From: Novosphingobium pentaromativorans US6-1
Lineage (GTDB): Bacteria; Pseudomonadota; Alphaproteobacteria; Sphingomonadales; Sphingomonadaceae
Reading direction: 5' to 3'
DNA length: 64,000 nucleotides
Assembly: GCF_000767465.1 (NCBI RefSeq)
Contig: NZ_CP009291.1
Span: 1,116,001-1,180,000, forward strand
Shown: positions 1-7,921 of the stretch, piece after piece
Layout: each line of letters starts with the position of its first letter
Position numbering within the stretch: the first letter of the stretch is position 1
The notes under the pieces: generated by a model
The model's database searches: none
The model's input: only the letters and a program-made list of their open reading frames with translations
What the model was told of the DNA's origin: nothing
Position numbers and translations under genes: made by a program

Positions 1-547
1 CAACACCTTCGGCCCCGTCCCCTTTGAGCGCAACAGCGAGAGCTTGCGATGCAGCATAGTTGTCGGGATCAAGCGCGGGATCGCCTGCGGCAAGGCTCCT
101 GAGATCGTGAAAATCGGCGCTTACCGAAAGGATGATCTCACGGAACTGTGAGGTCCAGCCTGGCGCTTCTACAGTGCGAGCCATGAAGCGGGCATGGTGA
201 TGGATTGTCTCGAACAGCGCAGTTTCGAATGCATCCCCCGCGTATAGGACGCCGTAGGTCCCATCGGTGAAGCGACTAGGCCGGTCAATGCTGACATGCG
301 TGAACGGGGCCATCAGATAGGATGCGCCGTTGCCCCCTACCCGGCGGTCAGCAGGTACTAGATCGAGATTGCCGATCGTCGCCATGATGCGGGGATTGGT
401 TTTTTGCTCGGCAGAGATCAGCAGTGGCCAATCTGCGGGGTCTGCGATATCTTCGAACAGGTCGATCGGTGGAAAGGCACTGCGGATAATCCGTACAGCA
501 CCTTTCCACTCGACCTGGGCAACCGGAATCGCCTTGGGATCAATCAC
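1..547 (-). CDS. RES-domain toxin (NAD+-degrading type), 3' end beyond window
   Basis: Reads from a GTG at 547, whose GTGA overlaps the stop of the antitoxin gene, to beyond base 1; about 182 codons are visible. The segment RFTDGTYGVLYAGDAFETA fits the RES core, in which an Arg, a Tyr and a Glu line the NAD+ pocket, and the early VRIIRSAFPP also fits. Known RES toxins (MbcT, ParT) degrade or modify NAD+ and are neutralised by an Xre/MbcA/ParS antitoxin encoded just upstream, which is the arrangement here. Translational coupling through the 4-base overlap would keep toxin output tied to antitoxin. It probably stabilises the mobile element. The C-terminus cannot be judged. Confidence 0.85.
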   Translation of the reverse strand, partial: MIDPKAIPVAQVEWKGAVRIIRSAFPPIDLFEDIADPADWPLLISAEQKTNPRIMATIGNLDLVPADRRVGGNGASYLMAPFTHVSIDRPSRFTDGTYGVLYAGDAFETALFETIHHHARFMARTVEAPGWTSQFREIILSVSADFHDLRSLAAGDPALDPDNYAASQALAVALKGDGAEGV

Positions 548-957
548 CAGGCACCACGTTCGGCATCAAGATAGCGACGCACCCGCATGATATCGGTCAG
601 TTCGCCGCCAAGCATGACGTCGAGCGCACTCGCTCCGGCAAAGGCGGCGTTACCTGCCTTGATCCAGGCGTAGCCACGTTGGGCTTCGGAAAAGATGATC
701 CTCAGCGCCTTGTGGATACCCATCAGGTTGGAGAGCCGCGCCGCTCCATCGCGCGAGACACGGCCCGCACCCTCAGCCTTCCATCGCCGGTAGGAGCGAA
801 CCGGCATGTCGAGCAGAGTCGCTGCCTGCTCGTCTGTGAGTTCCCATTTGCCGAACAAGTTCAGCACGGCGCGAAACATCGCCGATGCTTCCTCCTGAGT
901 TATAGGATCGGGCCGGAAGGGGTGGGGGACGGTATCAACGGGTTGCAGTGCCAACAT
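544..957 (-). CDS. Xre/MbcA/ParS-type antitoxin (DUF2384 toxin-binding domain)
   Basis: 137 residues if started at the ATG at 957, which has GGAG seven bases upstream; an ATG at 963 is too close to that site. The N-terminal half has an Xre-like helical region (LTDEQAATLLDMPVRSYRRWKAE reads as a helix-turn-helix, quoted in part: LLDMPVRSYRRWK). The C-terminal half, around LDVMLGGELTDIMRVRRYL, fits the MbcA/ParS toxin-binding domain. It is followed with a 4-base overlap by the RES toxin and preceded by a palindrome that may be its operator. Family members bind the toxin active-site entrance and autorepress the operon. The domain call is by eye. Confidence 0.85.
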   Translation of the reverse strand: MLALQPVDTVPHPFRPDPITQEEASAMFRAVLNLFGKWELTDEQAATLLDMPVRSYRRWKAEGAGRVSRDGAARLSNLMGIHKALRIIFSEAQRGYAWIKAGNAAFAGASALDVMLGGELTDIMRVRRYLDAERGAW

Positions 958-993
958 GAGCATTCTCCATATGGCATCATATATCACTTTAGA

Positions 994-1005
994 TGCCAAT
1001 TGGCA
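994..1005. promoter_or_regulatory. Candidate operator of the Xre/RES operon
   Basis: A perfect 12-base palindrome, TGCCAATTGGCA, lies in the AT-rich 61-base gap between the stop of the helicase fragment (1019) and the antitoxin start (957). Xre-type antitoxins usually autoregulate by binding such a palindrome. A partial repeat (ATGGCATCAT) lies nearer the start codon. The palindrome is seen; its role as operator is inferred. Confidence 0.5.
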
Positions 1006-1018
1006 ATATAGGTGTGCC

Positions 1019-2857
1019 TCATCCGACAAGTCCCGCCAAGACCGCCACCGCGCTCGTCGTCGGAACGAAAAGCCGCGTCTGATAGCGTATGATCTCGGTG
1101 AAGCACCCATGTGCCTTGTACCAGTCGAGGCGCGACGCCGACCAACCAGTCAGTTCGAGCCGCTGCGCGCCATTGACGAGGCTGCGCTTGAGCGTAAGCG
1201 CTTCGCGGCTTTTGATTTGCATCGGTCGCCCTGTTGCTAGCACAGCATCGACGATTTGCTCTGCCGAAAAGTCATGTTCGTCTTCGAGCCCAAGCGCCTG
1301 GCACAGTTCAGGCACGCAATGGAGCGGAACCTCCCGACCTAATAGCGAGCGTCCGTCTCGCGCCGAGATCCGGCTGACCCGAACATAGTCGGAAGGTAGT
1401 TTGTCCCACACCGGAAGCAGTAGGCCGGTTGCAAGATGCAGGCGCTCGCGCTTGTGATTTGATGCGGCGTCATCGACCTCCGCCTGCCACAGGCGCTGAA
1501 ATTCGGTTGGATCCACCGTTTCCCAGTTGCTCTCCGCGAGTTGATCGGCGGTGATGTGCCCATGCTTCAAGGGACGGACAAGCTCGAAGCGGGCCACCCG
1601 CATACCTTCGTCTGTGAGCAGGCTGCGCGCTGGGACAAGCAGCCCGATCCGGCCTGAGCGCGTATTACGCAGAAGCTGCTGACGCGAACCTGAAAAGCCG
1701 TAGAGCTCCTCGAGGCGTTCGAGACGCAAAGGCTTGAGCGCGCGAGCGATCTCAAGTTCCAGGAGATGTGTAGTCGCACCCGACAGCGCATCGGTGCGCA
1801 GTAGCGTGTCGGTCAGCACCTCGTAATGCTCTACCGCAATGGTCTCGACCCCAATGTCGAGCGTGCCGGCCTGGCGTGCTGCATCTATCCGCGCTTCGAC
1901 GAGGCCGAGAAACTCGTCAAATATGCCGTTTTGCAGAGCAATCGGCAACGCGAGGATGCGATTGAGCCAGCGCTGGATTGTTGGCAGATCATCTACCATC
2001 GCGCCGTCGGGCCCTTCGACCCTGAGCCCGCTCAATTCCTCAAACCGAGAAAGCGTAACGGCTTCCAGCTTGCCTTCGAACAACAGGCCGAACCAGCGGT
2101 GAAGCGCCTCCTTGGCGTATGTGCTCTCGAGATTGTCGGCAGGATCGAAGAGGTTCTGCCCACCCGTCTGGCGCTGCCCGCGGGTCAGTGCGCCGAGGCT
2201 GTCGAGCCGACGTGCAATGGTCGATATAAACCGACGTTCGCCACGCACATCGGTGGTCACCGGGCGGAACAGAGGGGCCGATGCCTGATTGGTGCGGTTG
2301 GTGCGACCAAGGCCCTGGATTGCGGCATCGGCCCGCCAGCCCGGCTCAAGCAGGAAGTGGACCCGGCGCATCTGGTTCTTTGCCGCAAGGTCGGCATGAT
2401 AACTGCGGCCGGTGCCACCGGCATCGGAGAAAACCAGAATTCGTTTGGTCCCGTCCATAAAATCTCGCGTCTCGGCGACATTGGCGCGCGGAGAGCGCGA
2501 CTGGAGCACCTGGCGTCCATCGCGTCCGACGATCAGGCGGCGGGTACGACCGGTGACTTCGGCCACCTGATCGACACCGAACCGTTCGATGATCGCATCG
2601 AGCGCCGTCGCGATCGGCGGCAAGGCACAGAGCTGTTCGATCATGCGATCGCGCGCGGCAAGCGCCGAACGGCAGAGAACAGGAGCACCGTTCTCATCAC
2701 TCATCGGTTCGGACCGGGCATTGCCATTCTCGTCCGTGAACACCGCCATCAACCGAACCGGGAAGCTTTTGGTGAGGTAATCGACCACGTATTCTTTGCA
2801 GTCGCAGTTTATGTCGAGCGTCGCAGCCGGAGGCGCGGGATTGCGTCGGTTCGTCAT
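1019..2857 (-). pseudogene. SNO-family helicase, C-terminal fragment fused to RIT1 repeat start
   Basis: Native gene sequence runs 2785-1019 (588 codons plus stop) and begins at VDYLTKSFPVRLMAVF. It holds the C-terminal half of the strawberry-notch helicase, including FSDAGGTGRSYHADL and the motif-VI-like GLGRTNRTNQASAPLF. The upstream part of the gene lies at 6826-6509 and 12805-10658, separated by two RIT elements. Codons 1-24 of the present frame come from the RIT1 inverted repeat: ATG at 2857 preceded by GGAG with a seven-base spacer, in frame with the helicase remainder. The cell may therefore still make a 612-residue C-terminal piece lacking the methyltransferase and Walker motifs. Whether it is transcribed is unknown. 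Confidence 0.85.
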
Positions 2858-2876
2858 GATTTTACTCCAGATAATT
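2786..2876. repeat. RIT1 left terminal inverted repeat (91 bp)
   Basis: The exact reverse complement of 6398-6488 over 91 bases. The outer end is CACGTATTC. It contains, reading outward on the minus strand, GGAG, a seven-base spacer and an ATG (2857) opening a frame that continues into the helicase fragment. Confidence 0.95.
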
Positions 2877-2882
2877 ACCGGT

Positions 2883-2906
2883 CCTTCGACCTCAACATGT
2901 CGAAGG
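2883..2906 (+). promoter_or_regulatory. Hairpin covering the ritA1 Shine-Dalgarno
   Basis: Perfect 8-base arms CCTTCGAC (2883-2890) and GTCGAAGG (2899-2906) with the 8-base loop CTCAACAT. The right arm includes most of the AAGGA that serves ritA1 (ATG at 2914). In RNA it could hide the ribosome site; in DNA it could be a protein operator. The loop sequence recurs inside the RIT1 core palindrome (6499-6506). Confidence 0.5.
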
Positions 2907-2913
2907 AACCACC

Positions 2914-4458
2914 ATGCCAACAAGATCATTTGTGTCGTTTCAGCCTGCACCAAGCAGGGTTGGAGAGCCGCCCAGTACTAACGCCCTATTCAGTGCATTC
3001 CTCTCCTCTCTGTCGGTTGAAGAGGGAACAGCCTGTGCGGTCCTGTACAGCGCAGCGATCCGCCATTTTCTGTGTTGGCTGGGACTACGCGGGATTGCGC
3101 TCGGGACGGTTGATGATCGCATCGTGCGCCGTTTTGAGCAGCATCGATGCCGGTGCCCAAGGTATTCAGCGCAAGCGACAGCCTACAAGGCCGATCTTGC
3201 GGCGCGTGTCAGGCGCTTTGTCCGGTTTCTCGAAGACCAGGGTTACATCGACGTAGCCGATGGGATTTACGATCTCGGGCGTCATCTTGCTGACTATTCG
3301 CATATGATCGATGGCCTCCAACTCGCGAAGGGGGTGGCGCAAGCCTACCGTTCAGAGGCGGAGCACTTCGCGGCCTGGCTGCGGGTATCGCGATGTCCAT
3401 GGACCGATGTCGATGACACGGTCACCAAACAGTATGCCGATCACGATTGTCGGTGCCCGGTTTTCCGCAAGCGCGGCAAGCTGACCACTTCCGGCAGGAA
3501 GCGACGGCGGCGTTGCACACGGCACTTCGTTGAGTTTCTTCGTGATCGGCGCGCCATCGCTCCGGTCGCGGTGAAGGTGGTCGAAGATCCGCAGGTCGCG
3601 GCATATGTCGGTTGGCTCAGGCAGGATCGAGGCGTGACCGACGAGACGATCCGGCGATACCGGGCAGAGATTGAGCGGCTGATGCCCATGCTCGGCGCGC
3701 CGGCACAATGGGATGCTGCCACTCTGCGAGATGCGTTCGAGCGTCGCAGCAAGGAGATCCCGGGATCGGCTTCGCTGCTCGCCACGATCATGAGGAGCTA
3801 TCTTCGGTTTCTTATTGGCCGAGGCCAATGCCGCCCAGCGCTGCTGCACGCAATGCCTTCCGTACGGAGATACCGGCTTTCGGCATTGCCGCGCTACATC
3901 GACCCGGCAACGATCGAGAGGATCATTGCAGCCTGCCCGACAGGTCGGCCGGTGGAAGTTCGGGATAAGGCGATCATTCTCCTGCTTGCCAGACTTGGCC
4001 TGCGAGCAGGAGATATTCGGGATATGCGTCTCGACGATATCGATTGGCGATCCGGCCATCTGAAGGTCAAGGGCAAGACGCGTCGACCGGATCGTTTGCC
4101 ATTGCCACAGGGTGTTGGCGACGCGATCTTGGCATATCTTGCTGCGGCCCGCCCGACGGCCATCGAAGCGCACCTGTTCTTGCGTTCGCAAGCCCCGTTC
4201 CGGCCATTCAGTTCGTCAGCCGAGATCGCCGGCATCGTTGCACGCACACTCGAGCGCGGCGGGATCGAAGGTCTGCCGACCGGATCGCACATATTCCGGC
4301 ATTCGCTTGCAACCAACATGCTGCGCTCTGGTGCAGGCCTGGAGTCCATCGGGACCATCCTGCGCCACAGCTCGCCCGAGACCACCGCCATTTACGCCAA
4401 GACCGATCTGCCGATGCTCTTGAAGATCGCACAACCCTGGCCCGGAGACCTGTCATGA
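2914..4458 (+). CDS. RIT1 tyrosine recombinase A
   Basis: 514 residues; start chosen at the ATG six bases after AAGGA. The C-terminal catalytic domain shows the full tyrosine-recombinase set: R364 (LGLRAGD), K388 (VKGKTR), H459-x-x-R462 (HIFRHS), H485 (LRHSS) and nucleophile Y494 (TAIYAKT). The N-terminal 210 residues contain what looks like a duplicated DNA-binding module: HRCRCP at 77-82 and HDCRCP at 177-182, each followed by an arginine-rich helix (RVRRFVRFLED; RCTRHFVEFLRD). It is longer than its two partners. The stop overlaps the start of the next gene by ATGA, implying coupled translation. It presumably acts with B and C on the element ends; the division of labour is unknown. Confidence 0.92.
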   Translation: MPTRSFVSFQPAPSRVGEPPSTNALFSAFLSSLSVEEGTACAVLYSAAIRHFLCWLGLRGIALGTVDDRIVRRFEQHRCRCPRYSAQATAYKADLAARVRRFVRFLEDQGYIDVADGIYDLGRHLADYSHMIDGLQLAKGVAQAYRSEAEHFAAWLRVSRCPWTDVDDTVTKQYADHDCRCPVFRKRGKLTTSGRKRRRRCTRHFVEFLRDRRAIAPVAVKVVEDPQVAAYVGWLRQDRGVTDETIRRYRAEIERLMPMLGAPAQWDAATLRDAFERRSKEIPGSASLLATIMRSYLRFLIGRGQCRPALLHAMPSVRRYRLSALPRYIDPATIERIIAACPTGRPVEVRDKAIILLLARLGLRAGDIRDMRLDDIDWRSGHLKVKGKTRRPDRLPLPQGVGDAILAYLAAARPTAIEAHLFLRSQAPFRPFSSSAEIAGIVARTLERGGIEGLPTGSHIFRHSLATNMLRSGAGLESIGTILRHSSPETTAIYAKTDLPMLLKIAQPWPGDLS

Positions 4459-5369
4459 TAAACGCACAGATTTCGCGGTACGTCGCTTTGCATCGCAGCC
4501 TCGGTCGCAAATTTTTCGAGCAGGAGCGCCTGCTTCGCAAGTTCGGCACCTACGCGACTGGCTTCGGAGACAGCCACACCCGTATCGACCGCATCTACGA
4601 CTGGTGCCGAGCGACGACTTCGCAGAACACCGCGCGGACCGGCTTCACTTTCGTGCGCAACTTCTGCTTGTTTGCCCATGCCGAGGATCCAGCCAACCAG
4701 GTTCCGCCCGCCGGTGTGTTTGGCCGGGGGAAGCGTCCGCGACCAACGCCGCACATCATCCAACCGGAACAGGTCCGGGCGATCATGAAGGCGGCGCTCG
4801 ATCTTCCGCCCAAGGGCATGATCAGTCCCTTCACCTATCATTACCTGTTCGGTCTGCTGGCGGCGACCGGTCTGAGGATTTCCGAAGCTCTAGCACTACA
4901 GTGCGACGATCTGGTCGAAGACGGTCTGATCGTCCGCGACGGCAAGTTCGGCAAGCAGCGCCTAATCGCCTTGCAGCCATCAATCCGTCAGGCTCTCGAG
5001 GCCTATCTCGCAACCCGGGCAAGGCTCGGTGCCACGGGCAACGATCTGTTCGTGACGATCCGGGGAAGAGCACCCCATAAGGTCCGCGCCCACGTCGTGT
5101 TCGTCAGGCTGGCGCGACAGCTCGGATATCGTGGACCAACCGGGACTGCAGGTATGCGGCTTCACGATTTGCGGCATACCTTCGCCGTACGCTCGCTCGA
5201 GTCCTGCTCGCCGGACCGGGACGCCGTGACGCATCACATGGCCGCGCTCAGTGTCTATCTCGGTCACACCTCGGTCGCCAACACCTACTGGTATCTCGAA
5301 GCCACGCCAGTGCTGCTGCGCGACATCGCTGCCGCGAGCGAGGATCTGTATCTGGGAGAAGCGGCATGA
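4455..5369 (+). CDS. RIT1 tyrosine recombinase B
   Basis: 304 residues from the ATG in the ATGA overlap with recombinase A. The same frame is open upstream of 4455, but the overlap and the recombinase N-terminus (SRYVALHRSLGRKF) support this start. Catalytic residues are R141 (TGLRISEA), K164 or K167 (GKFGKQR), H237-x-x-R240 (HDLRHTF), H271 (YLGHTS) and Y280 (YWYLEA). Second gene of the trio, it overlaps the third gene by ATGA. All active-site residues are intact, so it is probably functional. Confidence 0.92.
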   Translation: MINAQISRYVALHRSLGRKFFEQERLLRKFGTYATGFGDSHTRIDRIYDWCRATTSQNTARTGFTFVRNFCLFAHAEDPANQVPPAGVFGRGKRPRPTPHIIQPEQVRAIMKAALDLPPKGMISPFTYHYLFGLLAATGLRISEALALQCDDLVEDGLIVRDGKFGKQRLIALQPSIRQALEAYLATRARLGATGNDLFVTIRGRAPHKVRAHVVFVRLARQLGYRGPTGTAGMRLHDLRHTFAVRSLESCSPDRDAVTHHMAALSVYLGHTSVANTYWYLEATPVLLRDIAAASEDLYLGEAA

Positions 5370-6370
5370 CGGCGCTTGCTCCCCATCTCACAGCCTTCCT
5401 GCGCGAACATCTGCCGCGGGAACGCGCCGTAAGCCCGCATACGGTGAAGACCTATGCCAACTGCTTCGTCCTGCTGGTCCGGTTCGCATCCGATCGGCTG
5501 AAGCGTCGACCGACCGATCTCGAGATCGAGGATTTCGGCACCGACATGATCATGGCCTTTCTCGGCCATGTCGAGGTCGAGCGCGGCAGCTGTGTGCGGA
5601 CCCGCAATGGCAGGCTCGCTGCGATCAGATCCTTCTTCCGGTACATCGAGTATCGGGTTCCGGCGTGTCTTGACCAGGCGCTTCGGGTTCGATCGATCCC
5701 CAGCAAGAAGGCAGACAAGACGCTGATCGATTATCTCGACCGGGCCGAGATCAAGGCATTACTCGACGCGCCCGATCCTCGGACACGGCTCGGTACGCGC
5801 GATCGCGCTATGCTGCACTTGACCTATGCAGCGGGGCTTCGGGTATCGGAACTCGTGTCGCTGCAACTGCGCGATTTCCCGGATCGATCGCTCTCGACGG
5901 TCCACATCATGGGTAAAGGCCGTCGCGAGCGGGTCTTGCCGCTATGGAAAGAGACCCAGTCCGCACTCCGCGCATGGCTTGTCATCCGTCCTGAGACTGA
6001 GGTCGCCGAGGTATTTCTCAACGCGAACGGGCAGCCCATCACCCGCGATGGCTTCGCATTCCGTCTCGCCAAACATGTCAACGCGGCAGCAAAGAAGCAG
6101 CCGTCGTTGCTGCGCAAACGAGTCACGCCGCATGTATTGCGTCATTCCTGCGCGATGCACACGCTCGCAGCGACAGGCGATATTCGCAAGGTCGCACTAT
6201 GGCTTGGACATGCCAGCATCCAGAGCACCGAAACATATCTGCGCGCCGATTCAGAGGAGAAGCTGCGGATTTTGGCTGCGCATGGCGGGCCGGAAATCAG
6301 CCCTGGACGCTTCAAGCCGCCGTCAGACACTCTGATCGCCATGCTCAACGACGTCCGCAAGCGGGCATAG
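5366..6370 (+). CDS. RIT1 tyrosine recombinase C
   Basis: 334 residues, XerC/XerD-like size, starting in the ATGA overlap with recombinase B. An N-terminal SAM-like core-binding domain (SPHTVKTYANCFVLLVRFA region) precedes the catalytic domain with R159 (AGLRVSEL), K184 (MGKGRRER), H256-x-x-R259 (HVLRHS), H282 (WLGHAS) and Y291 (TETYLRAD). It ends 27 bases before the right inverted repeat. Residues match the family throughout; which strand or step it acts on is not known. Confidence 0.93.
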   Translation: MTALAPHLTAFLREHLPRERAVSPHTVKTYANCFVLLVRFASDRLKRRPTDLEIEDFGTDMIMAFLGHVEVERGSCVRTRNGRLAAIRSFFRYIEYRVPACLDQALRVRSIPSKKADKTLIDYLDRAEIKALLDAPDPRTRLGTRDRAMLHLTYAAGLRVSELVSLQLRDFPDRSLSTVHIMGKGRRERVLPLWKETQSALRAWLVIRPETEVAEVFLNANGQPITRDGFAFRLAKHVNAAAKKQPSLLRKRVTPHVLRHSCAMHTLAATGDIRKVALWLGHASIQSTETYLRADSEEKLRILAAHGGPEISPGRFKPPSDTLIAMLNDVRKRA

Positions 6371-6397
6371 CCTTCGGCCACGCTGCCCCAACCGCAC

Positions 6398-6488
6398 AAT
6401 TATCTGGAGTAAAATCATGACGAACCGACGCAATCCCGCGCCTCCGGCTGCGACGCTCGACATAAACTGCGACTGCAAAGAATACGTG
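6398..6488. repeat. RIT1 right terminal inverted repeat (91 bp)
   Basis: Perfect inverted copy of 2786-2876. On the plus strand it reads outward through GGAG and ATG (6417) to GAATACGTG at its outer end, which abuts the 20-base core palindrome. Confidence 0.95.
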
Positions 6489-6491
6489 TAA
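6417..6491 (+). CDS. 24-codon open frame in the right repeat of RIT1
   Basis: ATG with GGAG seven bases upstream, 24 codons and a TAA formed by the first bases of the core palindrome. The peptide is proline-rich in the middle and ends NCDCKEYV. The same codons in the left repeat are fused to the helicase remainder. It may not be expressed; it is listed because an outward ribosome site is conserved in both repeats. Confidence 0.3.
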   Translation: MTNRRNPAPPAATLDINCDCKEYV

Positions 6492-6508
6492 TGCTGAGCT
6501 CAACATTA
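6489..6508. repeat. RIT1 20-bp terminal palindrome (putative recombination core)
   Basis: TAATGCTGAGCTCAACATTA lies between the right repeat and the resumed helicase gene. It is an imperfect palindrome centred on GAGCTC. The flanks GAATACGTG and GACGTATTC form an outer inverted pair. The left end of RIT1 has no equivalent. A related palindrome sits at the right end of RIT2. Confidence 0.75.
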
Positions 6509-6826
6509 GACGTATTCGCGAGGGGAGAGATCGATTTCGAGTGCTTCGCGTTCCGCATCGGAGAGATCAGCGAGGCGGCGGTTGAGCATGGCTTCGGCGG
6601 TCGAGACGAGTTGCACGACAACCGCGTTGCCGTCCGCAAGTGCCGCGTCGATTGCAGGCAGCAGGCTCGGCAGCTTCATGGATAGAAGGAGCTGCGCGAA
6701 GAAGCGCTGCTTGGTGCCTTCAAATACCGAAAGCGCAGCCGATTTGGCACCTGAATTCAGGGTATCGCCACTGTCAGTGTCGACGATCCGGGTTGCCTCG
6801 AGAGCCTCTCGCAGGTTGGCATGAAT
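6509..6826 (-). pseudogene. SNO-family helicase, middle fragment
   Basis: 106 codons on the minus strand, open from IHANLREALEAT at 6826 to LSPREYV at 6509. The stretch FEGTKQRFFAQLLLSMK is characteristic of the strawberry-notch helicase between its two helicase lobes. No start codon with a ribosome site precedes it, and a TAA lies just upstream in the RIT2 repeat, so it is unlikely to be translated alone. It joins fragment 12805-10658 (…ADAWAV) upstream and 2785-1019 (VDYL…) downstream without a frame change. Confidence 0.88.
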
Positions 6827-6871
6827 GATTGCTTATCGCGAGGAAGCGGTAATGCGGAGGAACGCGGCGTA
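6827..6871. repeat. RIT2 left terminal inverted repeat (45 bp)
   Basis: Begins GATTGCTTATCGCGAGG and matches the reverse complement of 10593-10637 with one mismatch (A versus G before CGCGGCGTA). It directly abuts the helicase fragment at 6826. The next 45 bases up to the stop of recombinase C hold no recognisable signal. Confidence 0.9.
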
Positions 6872-6916
6872 GTCCTGCAAAGCTGCGGAACATTTCGCCA
6901 CGTCCTTCACATTATT

Positions 6917-7921
6917 CTATAGGGTGTCGAGCCATCCCATCAGATTGGCATCTCGCTTCCACGAAGGTGGCACGTTGCTCGCCGCCGGGGCGCCAACCTG
7001 TTCCAGCGCCTTTCGTTTGGTCTCCAGATTGGCCTGAGCATAGTGATTGGTCGTATCGAGACTGACGTGCCCGAGCCAACTGCGGATGACGGTGATATCG
7101 ACCCCGGCGGCAACGAGGTGGACGGCGGTCGCGTGCCGGAAGCTGTGAGGCGTAACGTGTTTTGACTGGAGGGTCAGCGTCGATTTCGCGGCTTGTTCCA
7201 CGTAGGCGTTGAGCTTGAACCGCACCCCTGACGCCCCTAGCGGTTCACCGTATCGATTGACGAAGATCCGCTCATCGGGCGCACGCGGCTGTCGCTCCAG
7301 TAGCTTCCTGAGCAATGCCACGGTTTCTGGCCAGAGCGGGCAGATGCGTTCCTTGCGCCCCTTGCCGTAAAGACGCACGAAGTTCGGTGCATCGAACCGG
7401 ATTGCTTCGGGACAGAGGTCAAGCGCCTCTTGGATTCGCGCGCCACTGTTATAGAGGAACGAGAGCAGTACATGGTCGCGCAGCCCTTCGAGTGTCGATC
7501 GGTTGGGCTGGGCGAGGATGGCCTCGACCTCCTCGGGCTCGAGGTAGCACGGCGCGGAGGTGGGCTCCCGCTTCAACGGAACAGCCAGGACCTCTGAGCA
7601 CTGCGCGATGTATTCCGGATTCTTGTCCGCCACGAAGCTGAAGAAGCTGCGGATGGCGGCCAGTCGGCAGTTCCGCGTGCCGATCGTGGTCTTGCGGCCA
7701 TGCTCGGTATGATGAAGGAACGCGCGCACCTCGCCGGCCGAGACGTCGGTGAGCGTCAGCCGCGCGACCCCGCAGCCTTTTCGCTCCGCGACGAACCGAA
7801 GCAGCAGCCGCCAGGTGTCGCGATAAGAGCGGATCGTGTGGATTGACGCGCTGCGCTGCTCGGCCAGCCACTCCTGGAAGAACGCCCGCAACAACGCGGG
7901 CAATGGATTGCCTTTCCTCAT
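6917..7921 (-). CDS. RIT2 tyrosine recombinase C
   Basis: 334 residues from the ATG at 7921, whose ATGA overlaps the stop of recombinase B; an upstream in-frame ATG at 7945 would overlap more. Active-site residues are R162 (SGARIQEA), K187 (YGKGRKER), H259-x-x-R262 (HSFRHA), H285 (WLGHVS) and Y294 (TNHYAQA). It is equal in length to recombinase C of RIT1 and similar in layout, with an N-terminal SAM-like domain. The catalytic set is complete. Confidence 0.92.
   Translation of the reverse strand: MRKGNPLPALLRAFFQEWLAEQRSASIHTIRSYRDTWRLLLRFVAERKGCGVARLTLTDVSAGEVRAFLHHTEHGRKTTIGTRNCRLAAIRSFFSFVADKNPEYIAQCSEVLAVPLKREPTSAPCYLEPEEVEAILAQPNRSTLEGLRDHVLLSFLYNSGARIQEALDLCPEAIRFDAPNFVRLYGKGRKERICPLWPETVALLRKLLERQPRAPDERIFVNRYGEPLGASGVRFKLNAYVEQAAKSTLTLQSKHVTPHSFRHATAVHLVAAGVDITVIRSWLGHVSLDTTNHYAQANLETKRKALEQVGAPAASNVPPSWKRDANLMGWLDTL

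Larger units (their letters stand above)
2786..6508 (+). mobile_element. RIT1: recombinase-in-trio element inserted in the SNO gene
   Basis: Three tyrosine-recombinase genes in one direction, each overlapping the next by ATGA, lie between perfect 91-base inverted repeats (2786-2876 and 6398-6488). A 20-base palindrome (6489-6508) sits outside the right repeat only. The helicase gene resumes on both sides in frame: ...REYV at 6509-6520 and VDYL at 2785. A GTC at both junctions may be a 3-base target duplication. RIT elements with three overlapping recombinase genes are a known class of mobile element. The boundaries are read directly from the repeat structure and the reconstructed frame. Confidence 0.9.

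Noticed and set aside
1826..3256. 476-codon plus-strand open frame
   Set aside because: Shadow of the helicase fragment on the other strand; no recognisable domain or ribosome site.
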